Notes: generated by a model not told the origin, from the sequence alone. DNA of 42,802 nucleotides from Eisenbergiella tayi (GCF_001881565.1 NZ_MPDJ01000003.1:105477-148278), one strand, 5' to 3'; shown: positions 33,814 through 42,418, numbered from the stretch's first letter. Program-made: numbers and translations.

Positions 33814-34650
33814 ATGGGAAAAAAGAAGAGCGGTGCACAGACCGTAATGAGAAATCTCAGGGATAAAAACGGGAGGTTTTCCGAAGATGCTCTGAAGATG
33901 CTGGCGTTGGTGACTATGTTTATCGATCATGCGGGAGCAGGCATCATAGAGTCTTTTTTCCTTGGGAAGCTCCCTTATGACAGCCAGGCATTTCAGGTCT
34001 GTCTGACTGTGGATGAAATAATGAGAAGTGTTGGACGTCTGGCCTTTCCCATATATTGCTATCTTTTGGTCCAGGGGTTCCTCCATACGAGGAGTACGGC
34101 CCGGTATGCCTTCCGGCTTCTGGGCTTTGCCCTGCTTTCCGAGATTCCCTTTGACCTGCTCCTTTTTGGAGGGATAACATTCGAGTACCAGAATGTATTC
34201 TGGACACTTCTGATTGGCCTTCTGACACTGGCGGGGCTGAGATGGGCGGAAAAAAGAGAAAACCGCTGTCTGTCCGTTGGAGCAGGCGTGGTATTTATCG
34301 CGGCGGGAATGGCGGCGGCCGGGCTTGTAGGCGCAGATTACGATTATAAGGGTGTCGTATTGATTGCAGCCCTTTATCTGCTGCGCGGCAACAGGAAGAG
34401 TCAGTGTATCTTTGCACCGCTGCTCTTTCTCGGTTCCTTTTTGCTGGATGTGCCTCTGGGGCTTCGTACGGGAGCTTCGGTTACCGCATCCCTCAGCATT
34501 GAGTTTTTCTGTATTTTTTCCTTCTTTTTCCTGTATGCCGATAATGGAAAGAGATATATGAAAAAAGGCAAATATTTCTTCTATTTCTTTTATCCCGGCC
34601 ATTTGCTGCTTCTTCTGGGTATTCGCTGTCTGCTTATCTGGCTGTGGTAA
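33814..34650 (+). CDS. TraX-family membrane protein
   Basis: This 278-residue integral membrane protein has about seven to eight helices. The opening FSEDALKMLALVTMFIDH and GRLAFPIYCYLLVQGFLHT near residues 75-94 match the TraX family, named after the F-plasmid protein required for N-acetylation of pilin and now found widely in chromosomes. The group is related to membrane acyltransferases. GGAAAGGATT lies before the chosen ATG 33814; an in-frame ATG at 33790 lacks a site. No conjugation genes are nearby, so a role in acylating a surface polymer is more likely than pilin modification; that is inference. Confidence 0.85.
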   Translation: MGKKKSGAQTVMRNLRDKNGRFSEDALKMLALVTMFIDHAGAGIIESFFLGKLPYDSQAFQVCLTVDEIMRSVGRLAFPIYCYLLVQGFLHTRSTARYAFRLLGFALLSEIPFDLLLFGGITFEYQNVFWTLLIGLLTLAGLRWAEKRENRCLSVGAGVVFIAAGMAAAGLVGADYDYKGVVLIAALYLLRGNRKSQCIFAPLLFLGSFLLDVPLGLRTGASVTASLSIEFFCIFSFFFLYADNGKRYMKKGKYFFYFFYPGHLLLLLGIRCLLIWLW

Positions 34651-34677
34651 AGACGAAAAAGCTGATAATCTGCGGTC

Positions 34678-34725
34678 TTCGGACGGATTGTATTTACAAA
34701 AATACAATCCGTCCGAAAGTTTTTA
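34678..34725 (+). terminator. Terminator after the TraX-family gene
   Basis: An 18-bp perfect stem (34678-34695 with 34700-34717, loop ACAA) is followed by AGTTTTTATT. Confidence 0.93.
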
Positions 34726-34754
34726 TTGCTTTCCGGGTAGCCCTATGCTACAAT
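34726..34754 (+). promoter_or_regulatory. Promoter of the threonine/aspartate operon
   Basis: TTGCTT (34726-34731), 17 bases, TACAAT (34749-34754), directly after the terminator and about 85 bases before the ACT-protein gene. No leader peptide or T-box is evident. Confidence 0.6.
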
Positions 34755-34838
34755 ATCCATCGGTGACACACAAATGTATGCAGTGGAAAGACAACTTTTA
34801 ATAAAGGCTTTTACAGAGGAAGAGGCTTCGGATACAAT

Positions 34839-35291
34839 ATGAAAAATATGCAGAAAACAACAGATTATTACGTAGTAAAACAGAAGGCGGTTCCGGAGGT
34901 GCTCCTTAAGGTTGTAGAGGCAAAACGGCTTCTGGATTCAGGAAAAGCTGCAACCATCCAGGATGCGGTGGAAAAAGTGGATATCAGCCGGAGTTCTTTT
35001 TATAAGTACAAGGATGATATATTTCCCTTTCATGACAATGCACAGGGTACCACAATTACCCTCGCCATGTCAATTGAAGATGAGCCGGGGCTTTTGTCCG
35101 ATGTGCTTAAGATAATCGCGGACTTTGGCGCCAATATTCTGACAATCCATCAGAGTATTCCCATCAACGGCGTTGCATCATTAAGCATCAGCGTACAGGT
35201 CTTAAGCACCACAGGAGATGTTTCCAGGATGCTTGAAACCATGGAAGAGAAGTCGGGAGTCCGTAACGTCAAGATTTTGGCGAAGGAATAG
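34839..35291 (+). CDS. ACT-domain regulatory protein (PheB/UPF0735 type)
   Basis: This 150-residue protein has an N-terminal winged-helix-like segment (VEKVDISRSSFYKYKDDIF) and a C-terminal ACT domain (about 72-148: TLAMSIEDEPGLLSDVLK, NILTIHQSIPINGVASLSI). This is the layout of B. subtilis PheB. ACT domains bind amino acids. The place at the head of an operon with hom and aspartokinase suggests feedback sensing of an aspartate-family amino acid. The ribosome site is distant (AGAGG about 14 bases upstream), so translation may be weak. Confidence 0.88.
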   Translation: MKNMQKTTDYYVVKQKAVPEVLLKVVEAKRLLDSGKAATIQDAVEKVDISRSSFYKYKDDIFPFHDNAQGTTITLAMSIEDEPGLLSDVLKIIADFGANILTIHQSIPINGVASLSISVQVLSTTGDVSRMLETMEEKSGVRNVKILAKE

Positions 35292-35325
35292 AGCTTTACA
35301 AAGAAAAGCAGATGGAGGAAGAGAT

Positions 35326-36537
35326 ATGATAAACGTAGCGGTACTTGGATATGGCACGGTAGGAAGCGGAGTTGTTGAAGTAATTGAGACCAATAAAGAA
35401 GTCATTGATAAAAGAGCAGGAGAAGAGCTGCATGTAAAATATATCCTGGATTTAAGAGATTTCCCCGGGGATCCTTATGAAGACAGGGTAGTGCATGATT
35501 ACAGCATCATCCTGAACGATCCCGAGGTATCCATCATCTGCGAAACTATGGGAGGCAATGAACCGGCCTTCACTTTTTCCATGCAGGCGCTTAAAGCAGG
35601 AAAAAGCGTATGTACCTCCAATAAAGAACTGGTTGCCAATCATGGAGCGGAGCTGATCCGTACAGCCAGGGAAAATTGCTGCAATTATCTGTTTGAAGCA
35701 AGTGTGGGTGGGGGAATCCCTATCATCCGGCCTTTGAATGTGGCTCTTACCGCTGAACGGATTGAACTGATTAACGGTATTCTGAACGGGACGACGAACT
35801 ATATTCTGACAAAAATGGCGGAAGAAGGCAGCGATTTTGACGCCTGCCTGAAGGAAGCCCAGGAAAAAGGCTATGCAGAGCGTAACCCGGAGGCGGATGT
35901 GGAGGGCTATGACGCCTGTCGTAAGATAGCCATTCTTTCTTCTCTGATGACGGGAAAAACGGTCCGCTATGAAGATATATATACGGAAGGAATTACCAAA
36001 ATAACAAAAGAGGATTTCCTTTACGCTAAAAAGATGAATAAATTCATTAAGCTGCTGGCGAGCGCCAAAGCGCTGGACGGCGGATATGCGGCGATAGTCG
36101 CGCCCTTTATGGTAGGAGAAAAGAACCCGCTGCACAGCGTGAACGATGTTTTCAATGCCATATTTATCAGAGGAAATACCCTGGGAGACTCCATGTATTA
36201 TGGAAGGGGAGCAGGAAAGCTTCCGACCGCCAGCGCGGTGGTATCCGATGTGATAGACTGCGCAAAGCACGGACGCAAGCATATCATCTGTATCTGGGAG
36301 GAAGAAAAGCTTTCCCTTAAGAGTGTTGATGATGCTTCCCGAAAGTTTTTTGTCCGTGTATCCGAAGGGGCTGAGGCCGAGGTGGCTAAGCTGTTCGGTG
36401 ACGTGGAAAAAATAGAAGCGGAAGGTGTGAGCGGAGAATTCGGCTTTGTGACTCCGGTGATGACAGAAAAGGAATTTGCCGGAAAAATTGCGGAGCTGCC
36501 CGGCTTCATCAGCCGGATCCGCATGGAAGAAGATTAA
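35326..36537 (+). CDS. hom: Homoserine dehydrogenase
   Basis: This 403-residue enzyme reduces aspartate semialdehyde to homoserine. The Rossmann motif VAVLGYGTVGSG lies at 4-15. VCTSNKELVANHG holds the catalytic lysine region, followed by the substrate-binding block INGILNGTTNYIL and AERNPEADVEGYDA. A C-terminal part of about 80 residues (KFFVRVSEGAEAEVAKLFG ...) looks like an ACT regulatory domain, giving probable threonine inhibition. GGAGGAAGAG lies before the ATG; a longer reading from 35218 overlaps the ACT-protein gene and is not supported. Confidence 0.96.
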   Translation: MINVAVLGYGTVGSGVVEVIETNKEVIDKRAGEELHVKYILDLRDFPGDPYEDRVVHDYSIILNDPEVSIICETMGGNEPAFTFSMQALKAGKSVCTSNKELVANHGAELIRTARENCCNYLFEASVGGGIPIIRPLNVALTAERIELINGILNGTTNYILTKMAEEGSDFDACLKEAQEKGYAERNPEADVEGYDACRKIAILSSLMTGKTVRYEDIYTEGITKITKEDFLYAKKMNKFIKLLASAKALDGGYAAIVAPFMVGEKNPLHSVNDVFNAIFIRGNTLGDSMYYGRGAGKLPTASAVVSDVIDCAKHGRKHIICIWEEEKLSLKSVDDASRKFFVRVSEGAEAEVAKLFGDVEKIEAEGVSGEFGFVTPVMTEKEFAGKIAELPGFISRIRMEED

Positions 36538-36571
36538 AGACTGGCCGTGTTTCGGCGGAATCGAGGAATAG

Positions 36572-37795
36572 ATGAAATATGTGGTTGTTTTAGGAGACGG
36601 GATGGCGGATGAACCCCTGTCCCGCCTGAATGGCAAAACACCTTTGTCCTATGCGAAGACACCGGCTCTGGATGTCCTCAGCAAAAAGTCTGAGATCGGC
36701 ATGGTGAGCACCATACCGGAGGGCATGAAGCCGGGTTCCGATACGGCAAACCTTTCCGTGATCGGATATGACCCGAGAAAATATTATTCAGGACGTTCCC
36801 CTCTGGAAGCGCTCAGCATCGGCGTACCCATGAAGGATACGGACATTGCCATGCGCTGTAATATCGTTACTCTTTCGGAAGAGGAAGGAATCCCTTTCCC
36901 TAAAAGGAGGATCCTTGATCACAGCTCCGGAGAAATCAGTACGGAGGACTGCAGTATTCTCCTGCATGCGGTTATGGAAGAGATGGATAAGGATCCCTAT
37001 CATTTTTATGTGGGAACCAGCTACCGCCATTGCCTGATCTGGGAAAATGGCCGGGTGGAAGAGCTGACTCCGCCCCATGACGTGCTGGGAAGGGAAATAG
37101 CCCCTTATCTTCCCTACGATGAAAAGCTGTATAAAATGATGGAAAGAAGCTATGAGATCCTGAAGGACCACCCCGTTAATGCAGAGCGCAGGCGTAATGG
37201 GCTGAATCCGGCCAATTGCTGCTGGTTCTGGGGGGCGGGAACCCGTCCGGCCCTTCCTTCCTTCCGGGAAAAAACCGGGAAAAAGGGCATTATGATATCC
37301 GCGGTGGATTTGCTGAAGGGCATTGCCGTAGGAGCCGGAATGGATGTGGCTGAAGTGGAAGGCGCCAATGGCGGTTTACATACCAACTATGAAGGAAAGA
37401 CGCAGGCGGCTGTAGATGCCCTCACCAGGGATGGCTACGATTTTGCATATATCCATGTGGAAGCTCCGGATGAAATGGGCCATCAGGGAAGCCTGGAGAA
37501 GAAACTGAAGGCCATAGAATACCTGGATTCCAGGGTGATAGGCCCGCTTGTGTCGGCCCTTGACAAAAGCGGAGAGGAATACCGGCTGCTTGTAATGCCG
37601 GATCATCCCACGCCCATCCGGATACGTACCCATACGTCGGAAAATGTGCCCTATCTCATTTATGACAGTACAAATCAGCAGAAAAATGACTGGAATTATA
37701 ACGAGGCAGAAGCGATCTTAAGCGGCAATTATATCCCGGAAGGGTATAAGCTCATGGATAAATTCCTGGAAATCAAGCATAAAAATCATCTGTAA
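36572..37795 (+). CDS. ApgM-type phosphoglycerate mutase homolog, putative homoserine kinase
   Basis: This 407-residue alkaline-phosphatase-superfamily protein has MKYVVVLGDGMADEPL at the N-terminus, the metal/nucleophile block MKPGSDTANLSVIGYDP (about 51-67) and YIHVEAPDEMGHQG plus MPDHPTPIRIRTH for the metal centre. By sequence it belongs with archaeal-type cofactor-independent phosphoglycerate mutases. The subgroup found beside hom is annotated as a proposed homoserine kinase that replaces ThrB. Here it sits between hom and aspartokinase and no thrB is present, which fits that role. GAGGA precedes the ATG. Mutase activity cannot be excluded. Confidence 0.85.
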   Translation: MKYVVVLGDGMADEPLSRLNGKTPLSYAKTPALDVLSKKSEIGMVSTIPEGMKPGSDTANLSVIGYDPRKYYSGRSPLEALSIGVPMKDTDIAMRCNIVTLSEEEGIPFPKRRILDHSSGEISTEDCSILLHAVMEEMDKDPYHFYVGTSYRHCLIWENGRVEELTPPHDVLGREIAPYLPYDEKLYKMMERSYEILKDHPVNAERRRNGLNPANCCWFWGAGTRPALPSFREKTGKKGIMISAVDLLKGIAVGAGMDVAEVEGANGGLHTNYEGKTQAAVDALTRDGYDFAYIHVEAPDEMGHQGSLEKKLKAIEYLDSRVIGPLVSALDKSGEEYRLLVMPDHPTPIRIRTHTSENVPYLIYDSTNQQKNDWNYNEAEAILSGNYIPEGYKLMDKFLEIKHKNHL

Positions 37796-37842
37796 AGAAA
37801 GGATAAAAGCCGCCGTCTTCCGGTGGCAGAGGAAAAGTAATT

Positions 37843-39162
37843 ATGAAAAAAGTGGTTAAATTCGGCGGCAGTTCCCTCGCCAGTGCAGAACAGTTCATGA
37901 AGGTGAGCGGGATTATCAAGGCTGATGATGAAAGAAGGTTTGTAATACCCTCCGCGCCGGGAAAGAGGAATAAGAAAGATACCAAAGTGACGGATATGCT
38001 TTATGCCTGTTATGAGGCGGCGGAAAATGATAAGCCCTGCCAGGAGCTGCTGAAAGGGATCGAAGCCAGATATGATGAGATCATCAAGGGTCTGGGTCTG
38101 GAGCTTTCCCTTAAGGAAGAATTTAAAACCATTGCAGAAAACTTTAAAAAGAAAGCGGGCAAGGATTACGCGGCGTCCAGAGGGGAATATCTGAACGGAA
38201 TCATAATGGCTGCTTATCTGAAATTTACTTTTATAGATGCGGCTGAAGTGATATTCTTCGATGAAAATGGAATTTTTGATGCAGCCAAAACCGACAAGGT
38301 GATGTCCGAACGTCTGGAAAAAGAAGAATATGCTGTTATTCCCGGATTTTACGGTTCACAGCCCGACGGCAGCATTCGGACTTTCTCCAGAGGAGGTTCT
38401 GATATTACCGGCTCTATTGTGGCGAGGGCTGTCCATGCGGAGGTTTATGAGAACTGGACGGATGTATCCGGCTTTCTGATCGCGGATCCCCGCATCATCC
38501 CTAATCCTGTGGGTATTGATACGATTACCTATAAGGAGCTCAGGGAGCTTTCCTATATGGGAGCCACAGTCCTTCATGAGGATGCCATTTTCCCTGTAAG
38601 AAAAGAAGGAATCCCGATCAATATCCGCAATACCAATGCGCCGGAAGAAAACGGAACCTGGATTGTGGAAAGTACCTGCCAGAAATCTAAATTTGTCATC
38701 ACAGGAATCGCCGGCAAAAAAGGCTTTTGCTCCGTGAACATTGAAAAAGATATGATGAATGCGGAGATCGGGTTCGGACGCAAGGTGCTTCAGGCCTTTG
38801 AAGACAGCGGCATTTCCTTTGAACATGTTCCTTCCGGTATTGACACCATGACTGTATTTGTGCATCAGGATGAATTTATGGATAAGGAGCAGAAGGTAGT
38901 TTCCGCCATTCATCGCCTTGCACATCCGGATACCATTGATATTGAGTCTGATCTGGCATTGATCGCAGTGGTTGGCCGTGGTATGAAATCCACAAGAGGT
39001 ACCGCCGGCAGGATCTTTTCCGCACTGGCTCATGCCAATGTCAACGTAAAAATGATTGATCAGGGCTCCAGCGAGCTGAATATTATTATCGGTGTGAGAA
39101 ATGAAGACTTTGAAGCTGCCATCCGCGCTATCTACAATATTTTTGTGCTGGTGCAGATTTAA
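37843..39162 (+). CDS. Aspartokinase
   Basis: This 439-residue enzyme makes aspartyl phosphate, the entry step to threonine, methionine and lysine. The kinase core has KFGGSSLAS (6-14), FSRGGSDITGSIVA and NWTDVSGFLIADPR. Two ACT domains occupy about 295-439 (VITGIAGKKGFCSVNI; LIAVVGRGMKSTRGTAGRIF). Length and layout resemble the monofunctional threonine/lysine-sensitive class (B. subtilis YclM type). AGAGGA precedes the ATG, 47 bases after the ApgM-like gene, and a terminator follows, closing the operon. Confidence 0.95.
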   Translation: MKKVVKFGGSSLASAEQFMKVSGIIKADDERRFVIPSAPGKRNKKDTKVTDMLYACYEAAENDKPCQELLKGIEARYDEIIKGLGLELSLKEEFKTIAENFKKKAGKDYAASRGEYLNGIIMAAYLKFTFIDAAEVIFFDENGIFDAAKTDKVMSERLEKEEYAVIPGFYGSQPDGSIRTFSRGGSDITGSIVARAVHAEVYENWTDVSGFLIADPRIIPNPVGIDTITYKELRELSYMGATVLHEDAIFPVRKEGIPINIRNTNAPEENGTWIVESTCQKSKFVITGIAGKKGFCSVNIEKDMMNAEIGFGRKVLQAFEDSGISFEHVPSGIDTMTVFVHQDEFMDKEQKVVSAIHRLAHPDTIDIESDLALIAVVGRGMKSTRGTAGRIFSALAHANVNVKMIDQGSSELNIIIGVRNEDFEAAIRAIYNIFVLVQI

Positions 39163-39188
39163 AAGCAGTATTTAAGTCAGCGGATAGA

Positions 39189-39248
39189 AGAAGAGTCCGG
39201 GACTGCCTCAGTAAGGGCAGCTCCGGACTCTTCTATATTATCCTTTTT
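39189..39248 (+). terminator. Terminator after aspartokinase
   Basis: AGAAGAGTCCGG/CCGGACTCTTCT outer stem (39189-39200, 39223-39234) with an inner CTGCC/GGCAG helix. The T-run (39243-39248) starts 8 bases after the stem. It may also stop the minus-strand LUD gene. Confidence 0.7.
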
Positions 39249-39285
39249 TCCCGCGGGGGCTTTGACTGTAAAGTTCAGAAAATTA

Positions 39286-39921
39286 TCAGAATCCCAGATC
39301 TTCAGCCACCAGAAAAACTTTGATCCTGCCGGTATGTCCGCTGCGTCTGGTGACCACAATCTGATTGCAGAAGCAGTCCGGAGAGAGGCAGTCCCCGCAT
39401 TTCCCTGTGGCGGCGCAGGGTGTTTTTTTATCCAGCCGGACAGCGTTGGGAGGGCAGGCCATAGTCCTGGCCCGTTCAAAGGCCCCTTCCAGAGTAGTGG
39501 CTACCTTATTCATACCGGCAATAATTATCACATGCCGGGGGCCGTGAATCAAACAGGCCACACGGTTGCCGTTTCCGTCAATATTGACAAGCTCTCCCTC
39601 ATATGTAATGGCATTGGTGCTCATAAAATAATAATCGGACATGACAGTGCGCCCATAGATTTCCCGCTGCTCCTCAGGAGTTTTAGCCAGGGAACGGTCA
39701 ATTAATTCATAGCTCCCGTTTTTGAGAGCATCCATCATGCCGCTTTCCTGTACGGAGGCGCTCCCTCCCCAGGAAATACTGCTTCCATCCGGTATCAAGT
39801 CAAGGATTGCCCTGACACAGGATGCGCTGTCTTCATAAAAATAGCCTTCCATATTCCTTTTTTTCAAATTGGCAATGATTCCGTCACATGCTTTTGCAAA
39901 TGCCTTTTGTCTGTTATCCAT
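39286..39921 (-). CDS. LUD-domain protein (lactate utilization family)
   Basis: This 211-residue protein of the LUD fold shows SISWGGSASVQESGMM, YFMSTNAITYEGELVNIDG and the NRVACLIHGPRHVIIIAGMNKV block. The C-terminus has a cysteine cluster (ARTMACPP, TPCAATGKCGDCLSPDCFCN) like that of many clostridial LUD proteins and may bind iron-sulfur or zinc. LutC-type proteins act with LutA and LutB in lactate oxidation, but those partners are absent, so the role of this single protein is open. GGAGGAG lies 5 bases before ATG 39921. Confidence 0.87.
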   Translation of the reverse strand: MDNRQKAFAKACDGIIANLKKRNMEGYFYEDSASCVRAILDLIPDGSSISWGGSASVQESGMMDALKNGSYELIDRSLAKTPEEQREIYGRTVMSDYYFMSTNAITYEGELVNIDGNGNRVACLIHGPRHVIIIAGMNKVATTLEGAFERARTMACPPNAVRLDKKTPCAATGKCGDCLSPDCFCNQIVVTRRSGHTGRIKVFLVAEDLGF

Positions 39922-39984
39922 ATTCTCCTCCATTTCAAACGATGTCCGGATTCCGTTCCGGTTCGGCAGCAGTTTCTTATTTTC

Positions 39985-40013
39985 AGTTTAAAACCACAGA
40001 ATCCCATTGTCAA
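39985..40013 (-). promoter_or_regulatory. Promoter of the LUD gene
   Basis: On the minus strand TTGACA (40008-40013), 17 bases, TAAACT (39985-39990). Confidence 0.65.
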
Positions 40014-40209
40014 TTCGTTATCAGTGCTCTCTCAGCACCTGACACATCCCAGGCATTACAATTACCGGTTCACAATATCGGAAAAAGAAGAAAATGTTTT
40101 AAATTGTCAGATAATTCTAAAAATAATAAGCAAAATATATATAATTGTATGTAATTGCTTGTTAAAAATGTAAAAATTAAAATAAAATGGTAAAAAGACA
40201 AAAAACATA

Positions 40210-40238
40210 TTGACATTTTGAGTTTATACAGATATAAT
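40210..40238 (+). promoter_or_regulatory. Perfect consensus sigma-A promoter with no gene behind it
   Basis: TTGACA (40210-40215), exactly 17 bases, TATAAT (40233-40238). This is the best promoter in the window. The next annotated start codon is more than 700 bases away. Confidence 0.88.
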
Positions 40239-40244
40239 GAAGTC

Positions 40245-40932
40245 ACAAACAAAGAAGAAATAAAAAAACAGAGGAAAGGAAGGTACAGACCACCGAAAAC
40301 GTAAAGTAATTCCTTAAAAGAAATTTTAAAGGAGAAAAACAAAAACAGTACAAAACAACTTAATAGAGAAGCCTTAAAGATTGTTCATAAAGAAGAAAGG
40401 ATTTTCTTTCAAGCGGAAGAACTTTAAAATGAAGGAAACGGGAACTATCTGGTAAACTGGTAACTGTAAATAAAGATTCTTTTGAAGAACGAGAAAATTT
40501 CTGACAGCAAAGAAGATTATCTTTAGTTTAAAGTAACGACAGAAGCCGATAGCTTTAGTTTAAAGAAAAGGTTCTATGAAGCGTAAAGAAACAGTATCTT
40601 TAGTTGAAAGAAGTAATTTATTATAGATGGTGACCAGATAAGAACAAAAGCCGTCATATTAAAGAAATCCCGGAAAGAAAAGAATGGAATCTTTAAAGAA
40701 CAATAATAATATACTTTAGGGACGATGCTAAAACCGAAGCGAAATGAGTACACTTACTTGAGTGACGAAGGATCATCAAAGATTTATGATGAACACCGTT
40801 ACAGTACATGAGTACAAGAAGTAGGAGGAGTGGAAAGTAAGCGGAGGAGAAAAAATGGAGGAAGAGGCCATTGGATAGCATAGTTTAGGAGCGGGTATCA
40901 ATGATGAAAAGTGATTGATACCCGCTTCTATT
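40245..40932 (+). ncRNA. Candidate large non-coding RNA (about 690 nt), A-rich
   Basis: The segment begins behind a perfect promoter and ends at an intrinsic terminator. It has no ORF longer than about 16 codons on the plus strand and is strikingly rich in A and G. Predicted helices: CCTTAAAA-GAAA-TTTTAAAGG (near 40312-40332); GAAAG/CTTTC (near 40395); TTCTT/AAGAA (near 40487). Three copies of CTTTAGTT(T/G)AAAG lie near 40520, 40552 and 40598. Those three lie inside a long-range TATCTGGT/ACCAGATA pairing (40446-40453 with 40633-40640). Later come CACT/AGTG, TCATC/GATGA and GTAC/GTAC hairpins. It could be a free-standing RNA or a leader of the downstream nagZ-like gene. No known RNA family was recognised with certainty. 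Confidence 0.55.
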
Positions 40933-40935
40933 TGT
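40889..40935 (+). terminator. Terminator of the candidate RNA / attenuator before the nagZ-like gene
   Basis: AGCGGGTATCAAT-11 nt-ATTGATACCCGCT perfect 13-bp stem followed by TCTATTTG. It lies about 40 bases before the next start codon. A perfect site GGAGGAGAAAAAATG just upstream opens a 7-codon ORF ending at TAG 40876-40878. Confidence 0.75.
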
Positions 40936-40970
40936 GGTACTGTTATGATAAGAACGGAAGGAGTGTTGGT

Positions 40971-42290
40971 ATGGACCGGAGAGACAGAAGACGGAAGAGA
41001 CGGGTTAGGAACCAGATAATTTCCTATATTGTGGCAGTAGTGCTGCTTGCCGGGTTAGTGACCGGCGGTTTTTTTGGTGTCCGGCACATTTCCAACGCGA
41101 TGGAAGAGAAAAAACAGCAGGAGGAGTCCCAGTCTCAGGAGGAGTCGCTGGCCCAGGCTGAGGCCATGGATCAGACGGCTTCAGAAGCGGATGGGACGGG
41201 GGAGGAAACGTCGGAGACGGAAAGCGTGGAGTCTCAGGAGGAAATATTGGAGGAACTGGTGGAAGCCTGTGTGGCGGATATGAGCCTGGAGGATAAGGTC
41301 GCCGGACTGTTTATCATAACACCGGAGCAGCTGACCGGCGTGGGAACTGCGATACAGGCAGGGGAAGGCACGCAGGAGGCACTGAAGAAATATCCTGTGG
41401 GAGGCCTGGTTTATTTTGCCAAGAACATCCAGTCGGCGGATCAGCTGAAGGAGATGCTTGCCAAAACCGTGAACTATGCCACTTATCCCCTTTTTCTTGG
41501 AGTGGATGAGGAAGGCGGAAGCGTGGCAAGGGTAGCGGATCAGCTGAAGCTGACCAATGTGGGGCCGATGGCCGATATCGGGGCCGGAGGGGATCCCGGC
41601 GCAGCCTATACGGCCGGCCAGACAATCGGCAGTTATTTGAAGGAGTATGGTTTTAACCTGGATTTTGCACCGGTCGCGGATGTGCTGACCAATCCGGATA
41701 ACAAGGTGATAGGAGATCGGGCTTTCGGCAGCGATGCGGCTTTGGTATCCCAAATGGTGGCAAGCGCGGTGCAGGGCCTTCAGGATACGGGAGTAAGCGC
41801 CTGTATTAAGCATTTTCCCGGACACGGAGACACCTCAGGGGATTCCCATGAAGGAGCGGTGGAAACGGACAGAACTGCGGAAGAAATGCAGGCAACGGAG
41901 TTCCTGCCTTTTCAGGCCGGAATAGAGGCGGGAACGGATATGGTAATGGTAGGCCATATATCGGCTCCGGGACTGACCGGAGGGGATGCGGCGCCGGCGT
42001 CAATCAATGAGAATATCATAACCGGAGTCCTGCGCAGACAGCTTGGCTATGATGGTATCGTGATTACGGATGCCATGAATATGTCGGCGATATCGGAGTA
42101 TTATACGGCTGATGAAGCGGCGATAAAGGCTTTGAAGGCGGGGGCGGATATGATTCTTATGCCGGAAGATTTTGTCACGGCCTATGAAGGTGTGATTGCA
42201 GCGGTGAAGGACGGCACCATTGATGAAAACCGGATTAATGATTCGCTGAAGAGAGTTTACCGGGTGAAATATGCGGGTACCCTGCAATAA
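40971..42290 (+). CDS. nagZ: Glycoside hydrolase family 3 beta-N-acetylglucosaminidase (NagZ type), membrane-anchored
   Basis: This 439-residue protein has a basic N-terminus, a membrane helix (about 15-36) and an acidic Glu/Gln/Ser-rich linker to about 95. The GH3 barrel follows with GVDEEGGSVAR (177-187), KHFPGHGDT (280-288), the NagZ-type general acid loop with D291 and H293 (GDSHEG) and nucleophile D367 (VITDAMNM). It would cleave GlcNAc-MurNAc fragments at the outer face during wall turnover. AAGGAG lies 7-8 bases before ATG 40971; the upstream in-frame ATG at 40911 falls in the terminator hairpin. Its own terminator follows. Confidence 0.92.
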   Translation: MDRRDRRRKRRVRNQIISYIVAVVLLAGLVTGGFFGVRHISNAMEEKKQQEESQSQEESLAQAEAMDQTASEADGTGEETSETESVESQEEILEELVEACVADMSLEDKVAGLFIITPEQLTGVGTAIQAGEGTQEALKKYPVGGLVYFAKNIQSADQLKEMLAKTVNYATYPLFLGVDEEGGSVARVADQLKLTNVGPMADIGAGGDPGAAYTAGQTIGSYLKEYGFNLDFAPVADVLTNPDNKVIGDRAFGSDAALVSQMVASAVQGLQDTGVSACIKHFPGHGDTSGDSHEGAVETDRTAEEMQATEFLPFQAGIEAGTDMVMVGHISAPGLTGGDAAPASINENIITGVLRRQLGYDGIVITDAMNMSAISEYYTADEAAIKALKAGADMILMPEDFVTAYEGVIAAVKDGTIDENRINDSLKRVYRVKYAGTLQ

Positions 42291-42295
42291 AACAG

Positions 42296-42338
42296 CGGCT
42301 TGTAATGAATGGAAGAGGTTCATTACAGGCCGTATTTA
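42296..42338 (+). terminator. Terminator after the nagZ-like gene
   Basis: CGGCTTGTAATGAA pairs with TTCATTACAGGCCG with one wobble. TATTTATA follows. Confidence 0.75.
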
Positions 42339-42418
42339 TATGGAGAATGAATGGATAACATGAAAATCAGGCGAGGCAGGCAGAAAATCCTTTTTGTAAA
42401 ATGTGCTTTGATAGTATA

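Noticed and set aside
33814..34650. TraX gene as a sign of a conjugative element
   Set aside because: No other transfer, relaxase or integrase genes nearby; the TraX family is common in chromosomes.
34755..34838. Leader attenuator or T-box in front of the threonine operon
   Set aside because: The 84-base leader has no T-box motif, no terminator and no codon run for threonine or isoleucine.
40070..40342. 90-codon hydrophobic minus-strand frame
   Set aside because: It covers the perfect plus-strand promoter; Phe/Leu-rich translation is what A-rich DNA gives on the opposite strand, and no ribosome site is seen.
40577..40626. 16-codon ORF starting MKRKETVSL within the candidate RNA
   Set aside because: No ribosome site at a proper distance, and it overlaps one of the three repeated hairpins; kept as RNA structure.
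40241..40900. Possible CRISPR array
   Set aside because: The repeated CTTTAGTT-AAAG hairpins have unequal spacing and are only about 13 bases long; no cas genes.
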